From the NCBI GenBank assembly GCA_015183035.1, contig JACZZP010000010.1, positions 1,860,001-1,924,000 of the forward strand: a DNA stretch of 64,000 nt. The letters run 5' to 3'. Positions 10,234-21,818 of the stretch are shown piece by piece. The translations under genes and the position numbers were made by a program. This DNA comes from Meloidogyne chitwoodi. Lineage: Eukaryota; Nematoda; Chromadorea; Rhabditida; Meloidogynidae. Under the pieces are notes generated by a model that made no database searches, had not been told where the DNA came from, and saw only the letters and a program-made list of their open reading frames with translations. Each line of letters begins with the position of its first letter. The stretch's first letter is position 1.

Positions 10234-13200
10234 TTAATTTCCCCTACGTCCTCTTCTTCGTTGTCCTCTTCTTTGTGGTAACTTAGGTATATTAAGAGGA
10301 CAATAATCTTTAATCTAAAAAATAAAAATATTATTTTTTTCTAAAATATTTAAAAAATAGTTTACAGCATTAACAAGTCCAGCTCTGTCTTGAGGAAGAA
10401 TTTCAACCCCATTATCCAATATAAAAGGATTTTCAACACTTTGATTTAAATAAACTTTTTGTAATTGACCATTATTTTCTTTTTTAATTTCTTCTATTAA
10501 ATATTTATTTATTACAGTAGTTTCAAGTTTTAATTTTAATTCAGCATTTATATAATAAAAAAGAAAATAAAAATATTGAGTATTTAAATTATTTGTGAGT
10601 TCAAAACAATCATAAATTGTTAAATCATTTTCAACTAAAATAATAATAAATTTTTTTTATTATTATTAAAATTAATTTTAATGTCTAATATTCCTAATAA
10701 ATTTGAAAAAATATTTTAAAATAATTTTTAAATTAATTAAAAATTAAATAATATTACCTTTTTTATGTTTATAAATTAATGGAAAATATTTCTTTCGATA
10801 ATCTTCTCTATAAAATGTCACTTCATAAATTGATTCTTCATTTCCAGATTCAGCATGAGGAAGTGTTATAAGCATATTTTCACGTGTTACTTTTAATTTA
10901 AAAAATTAATTAATAAAATTTAAGGAAAAATATTCTTTAATATGCTCTCTCTCTATTTCCCAAAATTTAGAAATTATAGAGCAATCTTTGTTATAAAAGA
11001 TACTTATTACTTATATATAATCCCTTTAAAATTGTGTTTATTAAATAAATTCAAAATATACATATATTAAAAGTTTGCCTAATCCCTGTCCTCTTTTGTC
11101 TATCTCATTACTTTGCTTTATTATTTAATTGTTAAATTATTATTTTTAACCAAGTATCAATCAGTGATGGAAATGCTACAGTTCCGGAACTGGAAAATGA
11201 AACTACCAAATTTATGGAATGGTTTGGAAGAACTTGTTGATGCCTGGAACTTTGCAACGGGTGGAACTAGTTCCTAAGGTAAACTAGCTCCGGAACTAAC
11301 TATGAAAATTAAAAATACAATTAAGAAATGGAACTCTAAAAATTCAAAAACAATTTCTGAAAATGGAACCAACTCCAATTGAAATTTTAGAACTTTTCCT
11401 TCACTGTTCTCAACTGCGTAAAACTCTCCATTTACTCAACTATTTTAAACAAAACAAATAATTATAATAAAATTAGTTCTTACTAAAATCTTCATCATTA
11501 TCACTTTCATCTTCCTCATAATTAACATTAGCGTTATATTCAATTTCAACATTGTGTAAATAGGTAAAATTCTTCATTATATTAAATAATTCGTTTGCTT
11601 TTAATTCAAATTCATCATATGCCTCAATATAACTTCGAATTGAAATTAATTCATTCCTATGTAAATTTTGTTATTTATTAATTTTATCTATCACCCTTCC
11701 TTAATATTCCTCACTCCTTTCAAACGACAAATTTTAGAGGCAATGTAAATTTTAAATTTATTAATCTTTTATTATTTCCTGAGAAAGAAAGATTAACACT
11801 TTGGGAGAGTTTGAGAGGAGTTAGAGGAGTAATGAAGGATATAAAGGTATCAGACAATTTATTTAACATAAAAAAAGCTTACTCTAAAGTCATTTTATTG
11901 TGAAATTCATTAAAATAATCTTCATCTTGGCAAGTCTCAATAAATAAAATAATTAACATTCTGGCAGAAACAAATAAATGCCAAAGTATAAAAATATTTC
12001 TTTCTAATATATTCAATACTCCAACATTATCGAACAATTCGTCAAAATTATCATCACTAAAATTTCGTTATAAAAAAACATTTAATTCTAAAGTAAATAT
12101 TTATTAAAAAAACATACTCTAAACCCCCAACTATATCCATAACATCATTTAACGAAAACTCATAGTTTAATGGCATTATTTTAATTTTAACCAAATATTT
12201 AGTAAACTTATTAATTTTCATTGTCGATTTAAATTCTTCCAATCTTTGTCTAATAAAATTTAATTTACAATCTCTTGTTTCTGCTAAATTATCAATATGT
12301 TCGTCTCTGCAAGTACCAAGCATATTATCGTAATAAAAAATAATCTAATATTAAAGTTAAATTCTTTAAAATTTTATTTTTTAGAATTTGAAAATTTGTA
12401 CTAGAGATCGGAATTTTGAAAAACCCGGGATCGGGAAACGAGAAATTTTAGAATGGAAAGACCGGGAGGGACCCGGACCGGGAAAACCGGGTATTCCCGA
12501 TCCCGGTTTCATCCCGGTGACTCAGAAAAAGTCGGGAAAAAGGACCTGGAAATGGGTTCGGGACCCGATCCCATTCCGATCTCTAATTTGTACACTCCAA
12601 TTAGTCGAAGTTTACTTAATGCCACAATTTGCGGTTGGCATTCACCATTTTTAATAAATTTTGAGCACCAAAAAATTATTTTAGACTCAAACATCACCTT
12701 ATTTAACATAATCTTTATATATTTAGTTATTTATTTATTTTTTAAACCGTTAAAAATAATATTAAAATTAATTATTTTACCTTATCTACTTTATCAAATG
12801 TTTCTTTAATAATTGGATCATTTTTATAATAACCCATTTCTTCAATGACATTTTCTGCGTGATCACTGATTATTTTAAGAATTTCAAATTTAGTTCCTTT
12901 TGATTCATCTTTTATAATTTTATATTTATTTCTTAATTCATTAATTCCAATTCTACGCAATGCACGTATAAATAATGATAATTGAATTAATGTAAATTCA
13001 TTTTTAGGTATTGCAGGAATATTATCAGGTGATTGAGGGGATGGTGGACCTTCACGAAACAAACGAGTATTACGTTGTTGATGAGACCTGGAAGTTGAGC
13101 CTATTTTCTTTCCTTTTTGTTTTTCTTAAATATTTTAAATTAATTTATTTTTTTATTTATTAATAAAAAGATTTCTTTAAAAAATGTCTAACAATAATTA

Positions 13201-13432
13201 AAAATTAACTAAAAAATTAATTAATTTTTTTATTAAAAATACCAACCATTAAATTGTTGCATAAGACCTTAAATTAATATTTTATAAATTTTTATTTTTT
13301 TTAAAGTATTTTTTAATTTAAATAAAATTTACCTTTATTTTTATTTCTAGGTTCTCTAGGTTCCATCCCAAAGATTAAATGAAAACAATTTATAAATAAA
13401 ATGAAAATGACAAAAAAGAGAAAAACTTTCAT
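10234..13432 (-). CDS. A2: subfamily II secreted-protein gene, eight exons, apparently intact
   Basis: Best complete member. Exons on the minus strand: 13432-13333, 13124-12781, 12344-12118, 12056-11883, 11656-11484, 10889-10758, 10634-10366 and 10314-10234; total 1500 nt, 499 residues. ATG 13432 opens a signal peptide (MKVFLFFVIFILFIN). Exon 2 has SPQSPDNIP and FTLIQLSLFIRALRR. Exon 3 starts IIFYYDNM and has NFIRQRLEEF. Exon 4 has IFILWHLFVSARMLI. Exon 5 has LISIRSYIEAYDEFELKANE and an acidic DED end. Exon 7 has NNGQLQKVYLNQSVENPF. Exon 8 is a basic tail (RRGQRRRGRRGN, TAA 10234-10236). No transmembrane segment is seen beyond the signal, so a secreted or lumenal protein is inferred. It resembles no domain I can name. 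Introns hold two small MITEs. Confidence 0.85.
11162..11406. mobile_element. CAGTGATGG-type MITE in A2 intron 5
   Basis: Ends CAGTGATGGAAATG and TTTTCCTTCACTG, with internal TTCCGGAACTGG repeats. Flanks GTATCAAT/TTCTCAAC match poorly, so insertion is old or the ends are slightly off. Related to 16973-17078 and to sequence near 49385. Confidence 0.55.
12402..12595. mobile_element. 194-bp hAT-like MITE in A2 intron 2
   Basis: Ends TAGAGATCGGAAT and ATTCCGATCTCTA, exact 8-bp duplication ATTTGTAC (12394-12401, 12596-12603), interior rich in CCCGG/ACCCGG repeats. No ORF of its own; overlapping long frames are by-products. Confidence 0.85.
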
Positions 13433-13499
13433 TTTTTCTTTTTAAATTTAATTTCTAAAAAATAATTTATTTTAATTTTATTTATTATATAGAGAGTTA

Positions 13500-13995
13500 A
13501 TTTTATAAAAAAAATATTTAATAATGAATGAGTAATTTTGATGGGATTTATTTACCCTAAAAATGAAAGTTAATGAATTAAAATGGGCGAGATAATTTAA
13601 TTTTTTTTTATAAAATCTCTTAATTTTTTATACTATTTCTTTACAAAAAGACTAAAAAATTGTAGGGTACTTTTCCTTTATGCATACAAATGCATAAAGG
13701 AAAAGTACCCTTTAATATATTAAAATGAGAGAAGCAAAAAAAATAAAATTTATATAAGTAAAATCTCTTAATTTCCCATACTATTTCTTTACAAAAAAAT
13801 AAAAAAATATTTTTAGTTGGCTATAAGAGAAATTTTGTAAATGAAAATGCCCTTTAGTAAAATAAAGCGTAGATTTTTCTAAAATTTTTTATATTTTTTT
13901 CTCTAACAAATTCAAAATATTTGCATTGGGGGAAATTTTTGAGTGGGCGCTTCTGTAGTGGTAAAGAAAATTTAAAAAATCAATTATGTTAATAA
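13500..13995 (-). promoter_or_regulatory. Upstream block of A2
   Basis: Same order of motifs as upstream of A1, on the minus strand: on the plus strand ATGCCCTTTAGTAAAATAAAG, TTTTTTCTCTAACAAATTC, GTGGGCGCTTCTGTAGTGG. A TAATTT...ATACTATTTCTTTACA segment occurs twice (near 13620 and 13770), so the proximal part is tandemly duplicated. Confidence 0.6.
13665..13710. repeat. 46-bp palindrome with Merlin-like GGTACTTTTCCTTTAT ends
   Basis: GGGTACTTTTCCTTTATGC, a very short spacer, then the complement. The end sequence equals the first 16 bp of the Merlin copy at 53497. It may be an extreme internal deletion of that subtype. No duplication is readable. Confidence 0.6.
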
Positions 13996-14010
13996 AAATT
14001 AAAATTTATT

Positions 14011-14353
14011 GGTACTATTAAAGACCAGAGGCTCTTTTTGCGGATTTTTTTTGCGGACAAGTTTTTTGCAACTGTTGGGGTGACATGATAGTATAAAAGG
14101 CGTAGCCTTTTACTAAGTCATTGTATCAGTATTCAGTCTTAGTCCAGTCCCAAAATATTCTATTCCTTCTAATAATTCAATAAAAATGATTCAAAATCTT
14201 AAAAATTTTACTTTATTAAAATTATACAACAAAATAAGCTTACCAGAAGAAGAGTTTCAACAATGGCTTTAAATAATGAGAAATATATATGTGAATAAAA
14301 CTTGTCCGCAAAAAAAAATCCGCAAAAAGAGCCCGCTGGTCTTTAATAGTACC
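14011..14353 (+). mobile_element. Merlin-type MITE upstream of the A2 promoter block
   Basis: Inverted ends GGTACTATTAAAGACCAG, with exact 8-bp duplication AATTTATT (14003-14010, 14354-14361). Inside, an ATG at 14187 opens a frame of about 28 residues (MIQNLKNFTLLKLYNK...), placed like the start of the zinc-ribbon ORFs in the larger copies but ending before any zinc ribbon. Confidence 0.8.
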
Positions 14354-14480
14354 AATTTATTTAATTTTTCTAAAATTAAAAATATTATTAAAATTTTAAA
14401 AATTGTTTAGAAGAATAAATTAATTTAAATTAAATTTATTTAATAATTTAAAAAAGGTAAATATGTAGTTGGCTTCCTAC

Positions 14481-15381
14481 CAGGGCTAGGTCGAAATTTC
14501 GATTTCGAATTTCGGGATTTCGAGGTTTTTCTTTCGAATTATTTCGATTTCGCGAAATTAAAAAATTTCGATTTCGAAGGAATTTCGATTTCGAACTTTT
14601 CATAATTTCGATTCACTACGAGTATTTTTTACACCCCTAAAGAATGAATTTTTTGAGAAAATGGCATCCAAGAGGCGGGTGTCTTACTTTCCTGTTTTGA
14701 TTCGAGGAAGGGAAAAATATTAAAAGAAAAGATTCATTATAATTAAAAAGGCGATTTTTTCTAGTGCGAGTGTGGTTGAGTGGTTAGTGTGTTAGTTTAT
14801 TTAATGATTTTTATGTGTGTTCGATTCATATGTTATTTGCAAAATATCGTGGGACATAATTATTGGATTTATTTTTCCTTAGTTTTGGAACATTTAAATT
14901 TAGAAGAAAAATATAAGTCCTATATTTTTGCTTCGACGCTAAAAAGGTGAATTTTTGGCAGCTAAAGTACAATTATTTAAAAAAAATTTCGCCTGCGGCG
15001 CTAAAAGGGAATTATTTTGCAACAGTGATTTAAAAAATTTCACCAATGGCACTAAAAAAGTTTAATTTTTACGCATAAGTTTAACATTTTTCAAAATTTT
15101 TCGCCTGCGGCGTTAAATTAATCCGAACTTTATGAAAATTAACCCGACCCAACACTTGAGGTCAACTCTTAACAACCCTGATGCCAGGTGGAAAAATTGC
15201 AATTATAATTAAGTTTTCTACTTTTTTTATCATTTTTTTTTGAGAATTTCGAATTATTTCGATTTCGAATTTCGGGATTTCGAGGTTTTTCTTTCGAATT
15301 ATTTCGATTTCGCGAAATTAAAAAATTTCGAGTTCGAAGGAATTTCGATTTCGACTTTTTTCCAATTTCGACCCAGCCCTG
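14481..15381. mobile_element. 901-bp hAT-like element
   Basis: Ends CAGGGCTAGGTCGAAATT and AATTTCGACCCAGCCCTG, exact 8-bp duplication CTTCCTAC (14473-14480, 15382-15389). Two direct copies of a TTTCGATTTCGAA-rich segment lie near the ends, and the centre carries the tRNA-like and CGCCTGCGGC modules. No transposase ORF. It sits inside an older foldback remnant (see 15382-16297). Confidence 0.85.
14765..14835 (+). repeat. tRNA-derived (SINE-like) segment inside the hAT-like element
   Basis: TGGTTGAGTGGTTAG resembles a polymerase III A box and GTTCGATTC a B box about 45 bp later. No acceptor stem or CCA end could be paired, so it is a tRNA relic, not a tRNA gene. Similar relics occur near 5950-6030 and at 29488-29558. 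Confidence 0.5.
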
Positions 15382-16297
15382 CTTCCTACCTGTTGCCAAG
15401 GGAATTTGCGGAGCACAGACAATATTTGCATTTTTGGCGTTTAGAGAGATGCACGCTTATTTTTCCTTCTCAATTACAGTATTTCTTTATGGAACTTGGA
15501 AAAAAGAGAGAAAATAGAAATAAGTAATAAAGTGAAAACATATTTTATAAATGATCAAAGAACATAAATTTTGGACATCATTCTCAAATAAATTTCTAAA
15601 ATATCAGGGGGATAACAACCTTTAATGGGATTATAATGGAGGGATAAAAACCAGTAAAAACTTAAATATCTCAGTAGTTCATCTATTGTAAAATGTCTCA
15701 TCTGCCGAACCATTCTAAAACGTAATCTATGCCAAAAGGCTCTTAATATTCTTTTTTATTTAAAATAATAATAAAAAATAAATAAATTTTATCCAATAAA
15801 AAGTAAATATATTCTAACAACTAAAAATGAATAATTATATAATAAAAAATAAAATAAAATAGAAAAAGTTTTTTAACAACCAATAAAAAATGAGTTAAAA
15901 TAAATAATAAAACAAGTCATTTTTAATAATAAAATTTAAAATATTTTAAAAAACAGTAAAATAATTGAGAAATCTTAATTATTTAAAAATTATATCCAAT
16001 TAATTGGGGAAATAAACTAATTTTTTTTAGAAAAAAAAATTTAAAATTGTCTCATTTAAAAAAGGTTAAAGACTTGTTGTTTTTAATTTTACACTCATTT
16101 TTTGAAAAAAAAAAAATAATAATGTTATTCAAAGTAAAATAATAATATTTTAGTATAACGGTATTTACTGCTACGGTTAATTTTACAAAATATCAGTATT
16201 TTATCGGAAAATATCGTTACCGAAACATAATTATTTGAATAACATTATTAAATAAAAATAAAAATTTTTTAAAGTCTCATTTTTCTCATTTCTTGCC
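15382..16297. other. Foldback remnant and 3' flank of A3
   Basis: About 15390-15770 matches half of the foldback element at 24461-25026 (GCACGCTTATTTTTCCTTCT, ACATAAATTTTGGACA). About 15770-15900 is the subfamily I 3' flank block in reverse orientation (ATCCAATAAAAAGTAAATAT..., ACAACCAATAAAAA). No gene seen. Confidence 0.55.
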
Positions 16298-19200
16298 TTA
16301 ATGTCTACCTGAAGGACTACCGTGATGATGACGTCCACTTCCACCACGTCGGCTTTTTTCTTCTCGCAATTTTTGTTTTATTTGTTTTAAATTTTCAGTA
16401 TATATCTTTAAATTTAAATATTATTATTTTTAAAAAATTTGTTAAATTTAAATTTTAATAAAAAAATAAATTTTAATTTAAACTTTGTTATTTATTCTTT
16501 TTTTAATAAAATTATATTTAATTAATTATAAAAAATTAAAACTTTTCTGAGTATTTTATAGAACAAAAGTTAATAAAAATAAAAAGTTACCTTAATTGCC
16601 ATATCAAAATAAACTTGTGAAGGAACAAAAATATTATTCCCCATATCAATTAATTCAACAATATCATCATCTAAATATTCTTTTGGTCCTTTTAAAAGTT
16701 TATTTGTAAAATAATTGTTTGTAACTGTATGTTGTAACATATTTTGAATTTTATTTTCCATTTTATAAAAGAATTCATAATACGGAACATTAAGTTTTTT
16801 TGTTTCAGGATCTATTATATTTTTATTTATATAATTGCATAGTTTAATTGTCATAGATTGATCATAAACTAAAATTATATAATTTTATTAAAAAAGTATT
16901 TTTTAATAAATTATAAGTATTCCCAAAGATTAGTGTTGAAAAGACTGAAAAACCAAGAGATCGAGACTTGATCAGTGATGGGAAAGTTCCTAGTTCCAGA
17001 ACTGGAATAATAAAATTAAAAATGCAGTTCCGGAACTGGAACTAATTCCGTGGAAATTTTGAAACTTTCCCATTACTGTCTGTGTCTCTACATAAATCTC
17101 AATTTTTTGGTATATTTGTGAATTTAAAAAAGTAAAGACAAAATATATATATCAATTTTAGAAAAATGTGTTTCCACAATTATTTTTTAACAACTAATTG
17201 ACTCAATAATTTATATTTTTTAAAATTAGTAATAAACTTTTTTTTTTAATTAAAAAAATATTTTAATGTACCTGTATCATTTCTATAAATAACAGGCCAA
17301 AAATTGTATATATTAGGAAAAACTTCAATAGACAAGTTTTGAGCAAATTTAACAGGATAAAAGACATATTTATTAGATTCTGGTATGTTTGGATTATTAA
17401 TTGTTGCTTCTGCTGCACTTAATGACATTAATATAGAATCACGTTCTAAAATATTTTTATTAAAAAATATTTTTAAATAATTAAAATAAAAAACTTTAAA
17501 CAAAATTTAATTAAAATTTAATAAAATTTTGTTGAGTATTTTAAATAAAAATAAAGATTTACTTAAATCAACATCCTTATAAACATAATCGAAACAATTA
17601 GTATCTTCCGCTAAATTTTTATTTCCCTTCAATTCTTTCATTAATAAATTTGCTTTAATTTCAAAAATATCATATGCCTCTGCATAACTTTGAATTGATA
17701 TTTCTTCTCTAAAAATATTTATTTTAATTAAACATTTATTCGAAACTTAATTAAATACTTTAATTTAATGGTTATATTAGAGGAGAGAAATTTAAAAATA
17801 TTAAAAATGAAGAAAAAGTTTATAAGGCACAGAGGTGTGCGGAAATAAAATGTTGACTACTTACGAAACGAAAATTAAAATAAAAAAAAAATTATTTTAG
17901 AAAGGAAAACGAAAAAAATAAAATTTAGTTTTGTTGGTTAATACCTTTGAATTATTCTAAAAAAGACACTTTTAATAAAAATACACTTGAATAGAACATA
18001 GTGACAAATAAACTGAAATATGTACATATTATCATTTGGCAAAATGTCCCTTCAATAAATTATGCATCGATGTTTTTGTTAAAAAATTTTTTGTTATTTT
18101 CGTAAAAAAAATAGTAAAAAACGAAACGAAAATGATTCTTGCGAAACGAAAACATCAAAAATCTACGAAAATTTCGTAAAAACGAAACGAAAATTTTCGC
18201 ACACCTCTGATTGGGCATGTTCGAACCCTCAACTTCTCTTCATTAGTTTAAGCTTATGTTCAAAAAACATCAAATATGAGTAAGCAAAAAATGATAAAAA
18301 ATAAATCTATATACTAAAATTAGAATATATCTGGTCAAAAATTATCCATGTTTCTAATTTTTAGAGTTTTTAGCATTTTAATAGCCTTAAATAGTAACCT
18401 ATTTTACAATTTTTAGACCTAAAAAATCATAAACTTAGGTTATTATTAAATAAATAATAAAACAAACGATGGATTTCTATTAATTAACACATTATTATAA
18501 TATTTGTCATCTTTATGAAAAGTAACAAATTGGCGGATAAGTTCTCTAGCAATTCCAAACAAATGCCAAAAATAAAAAAAATTTTTATTCTCTTCATCAA
18601 TAATATAGTCTTCAATTTCTTGATATATAGTCAACATATTGGTATAATAATCGATAATCTTTTTTTAATTTAAATAATTAAATTTTGTCATTTTATAAAA
18701 AAGCTAATAGGTAAAATTAGGACACACCCCGATCTACCGCAAGGCCGGTTTACCGCAGGGCTATAACTTCATCTATAAATTTAGAATCTTGTGGCATTTG
18801 ATACCATTCGATTTGTCTTGACGAGTTGCTAAGAATGGTACCAAATGTCGCAAGATTCTATATTTATAGATGAAGTTATAGCCAACCGGTAAACCGGCCT
18901 TGCAGTAAACTGGCCTGCTCCATAAAATTAGAGTGTAGATAAGAAAATTAAAAAATTAAATAATTTTTTTAAAATATATTTTTACCTGATAAATCTTAAA
19001 TGAAAAGTTTGTTCCTTTTCCCTTCTCAAAATCATTAATAAATGCATTATATAACTCTTCATTAAAATTATTTTTCAATACATCTCTGGTATGAGATTGT
19101 ATTACTTGCATTTCTCTAAGATTATAAGGCATAGGTTCTAAAGAAATTGAACGCAAAAATCGAATTAAAACTGATAATTCAATTAGTGAAAATTTAAATA

Positions 19201-19441
19201 TTGGAATGCCATTCTCATCTGGTTCTTCTTCATCTTCAGGAGAAGAAGAACTATAATATTGTTGTATTGGTTTAGGGTCTTCATGTACCATTTTACCTAA
19301 AAATTAATATTTAAATAATTTTTATAAATTTTTAAAAATTTAATTTAACTAAAATTTACCTTTTCCTTTAGGATCCATCCCAAAGATTAAATGAAAACAA
19401 TTTATATTAAATAAAATGACAAGAAAGAGAAAAACTTTCAT
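16298..19441 (-). CDS. A3: subfamily I secreted-protein gene, seven exons, apparently intact
   Basis: Minus-strand exons 19441-19360, 19296-18986, 18658-18468, 17708-17563, 17445-17272, 16868-16591 and 16405-16298; 1290 nt, 429 residues. Signal peptide MKVFLFLVILFNINC from ATG 19441. Exon 2 has an acidic PEDEEEPDENG stretch and FSLIELSVLIRFLRS. In subfamily I one exon (here 18658-18468) does the job of exons 3 and 4 of subfamily II: it starts IIDYYTNM and runs on to FYFWHLFGIARELIRQFV. Next come EEISIQSYAEAYDIFEIKAN and the exon with LMSLSAAEA. The exon 16868-16591 has FTNKLLKGPKEYLDDDIVEL. The tail is RRGGSGRHHHGSPSGRH (TAA 16298-16300). A3 shows what A1 looked like before its insertions. 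Function unknown; secretion inferred from the signal peptide. Confidence 0.85.
16973..17078. mobile_element. Short CAGTGATGG-type MITE in A3 intron 5
   Basis: Ends CAGTGATGGGAAAGTTCC and GAAACTTTCCCATTACTG around paired TTCCAGAACTGGAA/TTCCGGAACTGGAA repeats. No clear target duplication. Confidence 0.6.
17830..18209. mobile_element. hAT-like element in A3 intron 3
   Basis: Ends CAGAGGTGTGCGGAAA and TTTTCGCACACCTCTG, subterminal CGAAACGAAA repeats, flanks ATAAGGCA and ATTGGGCA (six of eight match). CAGAGGTG ends are typical of hAT elements. Confidence 0.75.
18721..18920. repeat. Foldback repeat in A3 intron 2
   Basis: Arms pair GGCTATAACTTCATC / GATGAAGTTATAGCC, with outer AAGGCCGGTTTACCG against CGGTAAACCGGCCTT. 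The centre has the CATTCGATTTGTCTTGACGAG motif shared with other foldbacks here. Ends not defined. Confidence 0.65.
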
Positions 19442-19499
19442 TTTTCTTTTTTTTTTAATTATTCTAAAAATTAATTTTTATATTAAATAATTAAAAAAT

Positions 19500-20085
19500 A
19501 TTTTTATTGGAGATATAATTTAAAGTAAAAAAAAAAATAATTTAAAAAGGTAAGGTGTCATTAATTCAATCAAAGAGTTGAAGGCTATTTTATTTTAAAT
19601 TTATTTAATTAGCTAAAGGAGGAAATTTAGCCTTTTATATTTTACATAAAATTAATTTTTATTTTATTTTATAAATTTATTAAAAAGAAAGAAAATTTAA
19701 TTTAAGAGAGTTAATTTTATTTAAATTAAATTTAATGAATGAATTAATTAAATGCATTTTTAAGTGTTTATATTTACCCTCAAAAATACAAAATAAATAT
19801 TAAAATGGGGAGGAGCACAGTAGAAAATTTATAAAATTCTCTTAATTTCCTATACTATTTCTTTATAAAGAGGTAGGCATTAATTTATTTTTGGCATCTT
19901 TGGCACGTGAAAGTAGTAAAAATTATACATTAGCTAAATTTTTAGAAGGGCTTTATTGCCCTTTAGTAAAATAAAGCGTAGATTTTTTTTTAATTTTTTC
20001 TCTAACAAAATCAATTAAATTGGGGAAATTTTTGAAAATGGTGCTTGTGTAGTGTTAAAGAAAATTAAAAAAATAAATAATTATG
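19500..20085 (-). promoter_or_regulatory. Upstream block of A3
   Basis: Contains the common upstream motifs on the minus strand: on the plus strand ATACTATTTCTTTATAAAG, GGCTTTATTGCCCTTTAGT, ATTTTTTCTCTAACAAAATC, GGTGCTTGTGTAGTG. Nearly the same sequence stands inverted at 21360-21640 upstream of fragment A4, giving a 1.5-kb head-to-head arrangement around the hAT fossil. Confidence 0.6.
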
Positions 20086-20528
20086 TTACATAATAAAACT
20101 CGCTAAAAAATAAATTTTGCAATTAAAAAATTAAAATAGAAATTTAATTTTTATTTACGAGTTTACAATAATTTTGTAGCAAATTTTCTGCTTTATCCAA
20201 TGGTAACAAAAAAATTATTTATCTTTTAATTTATTATAATTATTGGCTCTCAAACTGGTCTAATATTTAAATAAAATAACCTTTTAAATTACCAATATTT
20301 AAAAAAAATATTATTAAATAAATAAAAATAGGGGAATTTATTGGATAATTAGGAAAGGCCAATATCTGTATTCAGACTTGGATTTTTTCTGAATTTTTCT
20401 TTTAGTCCAATCCAGTCCATTTCAATAAATTAAATTAAAATTAAGAATTCAGATAAAGAATTTAAAAAAATCTATTACTAATATTTATTTATTTTTATTT
20501 TAACCTTTACGTCTCTGAAAGGTTTTAC
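20086..20528. other. AT-rich spacer, no feature recognised
   Basis: Plain AT-rich sequence between the A3 upstream block and the hAT element. No gene or paired repeat found. Confidence 0.5.
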
Positions 20529-21084
20529 TAGTGATGCGCCGTAATCACGGTTACGGTTACGGAACCGTAAAAAATTACGGTTATTTTTGATTACGGTTAC
20601 GGTCACGGATTACGGCATCTAATTACGGCAAAACCGTAAAAAATTTACACCCTATAAAATGAAATTTTTGGAGAAGATAAAAAAATTTTTCATGTTGCTT
20701 TTTCTCATTTATTTATTATGAATAATACTGATCCACTAATTTACTGGCAAAAATGCATCAAATACCAATTACTTAAAAAGGTGGCTTCAAAATTCCTTCC
20801 TATTCCTCCTTCATCAGTTGAGTCGGAGCGTATTTTTTCAACTATGGGTGGAATTTATGAACCTAAAAGATCAAACCTTACTGGTGAACATGCAAAATAT
20901 CAATTATTTTTGCATCATAATTACGAATGATGTTTTACTTTTAATTTTTTATGTTGATAAAACAAAATTTTGTTTCTGGGAATTAAAATTTAAAAAATTA
21001 CGGTTCTTACGGTTTACGGTAACGATGTACAGTGGTAAATTACGGTTACGGCTTACGGTAAATTTCACTTACGACGCATCTCTA
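20529..21084 (+). mobile_element. hAT element relic with transposase C-terminus
   Basis: Ends TAGTGATGCGCCGTAA and TTACGACGCATCTCTA, exact 8-bp duplication GGTTTTAC (20521-20528, 21085-21092), subterminal TTACGGTTACGG repeats on both sides. It ties the 8-bp duplications in this window to a recognisable hAT coding remnant. Confidence 0.9.
20718..20930 (+). pseudogene. hAT transposase C-terminal dimerisation segment
   Basis: A 70-residue frame from ATG 20718 containing LPIPPSSVESERIFSTMGG and KRSNLTGEHAKYQLFLHHN, the conserved C-terminal hAT dimerisation region. The rest of the transposase, including the catalytic residues, is missing, so this is an inactive relic. Confidence 0.88.
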
Positions 21085-21818
21085 GGTTTTACTCATTATT
21101 TCTTTATAATAAAATATTTTTCTTATAAAAAACAAATTTTTATAGCCTAATTTAATTATTAGAGTAAAATAATTTTTTTAAAATTAAACTTATTAAATAA
21201 ATTAAATTTAAATTTTTAAATTAAAAAATTTTAATAAATAAAATTAAGTTAACTTTTAAATTAATTTATTCTTATAAACAATTTTTAACATTTTAATAAT
21301 ATAATTTTTTTATTTTATTGAGAAATTAAATAAATTTTACATTTTTATTAAAATAATTTTTTTTTAATTTTCTTTAACACTACACAAGCACCATTTTCAA
21401 AAATTTCCCCAATTTAATTGATTTTGTTAGAGAAAAAATTAAAAAAAAATCTACGCTTTATTTTACTAAAGGGCAATAAAGCCCTTCTAAAAATTTAGCT
21501 AATGTATAATTTTTACTACTTTCACGTGCCAAAGATGCCAAAAATAAATTAATGCCTACCTCTTTATAAAGAAATAGTATAGGAAATTAAGAGAATTTTA
21601 TAAATTTTCATTTTTAAAATTACTTTGCCTATTTTAATATATTAAAAGTTGAATTTTGATAGGAAATTTAAATAAAAATTTAAAAAACTTTTATTTAATT
21701 TTGTTTATTTAAATTATTTTATTATTTTGTAAATAATTTTCTGATTTCTAAAGCCTCGATTTTATTCACTCTTAATACATAAAAATACTTTTTTTGAAAT
21801 AAAATTGAATCATTTTAG
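21085..21818 (+). promoter_or_regulatory. Upstream block of A4 (core 21360-21640) and fused intron sequence
   Basis: The core holds CACTACACAAGCACCATTTT, TTTGTTAGAGAAAAAATT, TACGCTTTATTTTACTAAAGG and AAGAAATAGTATAGGAAATT. From about 21620 it passes, with no signal-peptide exon, into sequence leading straight to the exon-7-type exon at 21819. The stretch 21620-21740 recurs near 51890-52050. Confidence 0.5.

Noticed and set aside
12388..12809. Pro/Gly-rich frames
   Set aside because: They read through the CCCGG-rich hAT-like MITE with its 8-bp duplication; no splice context.
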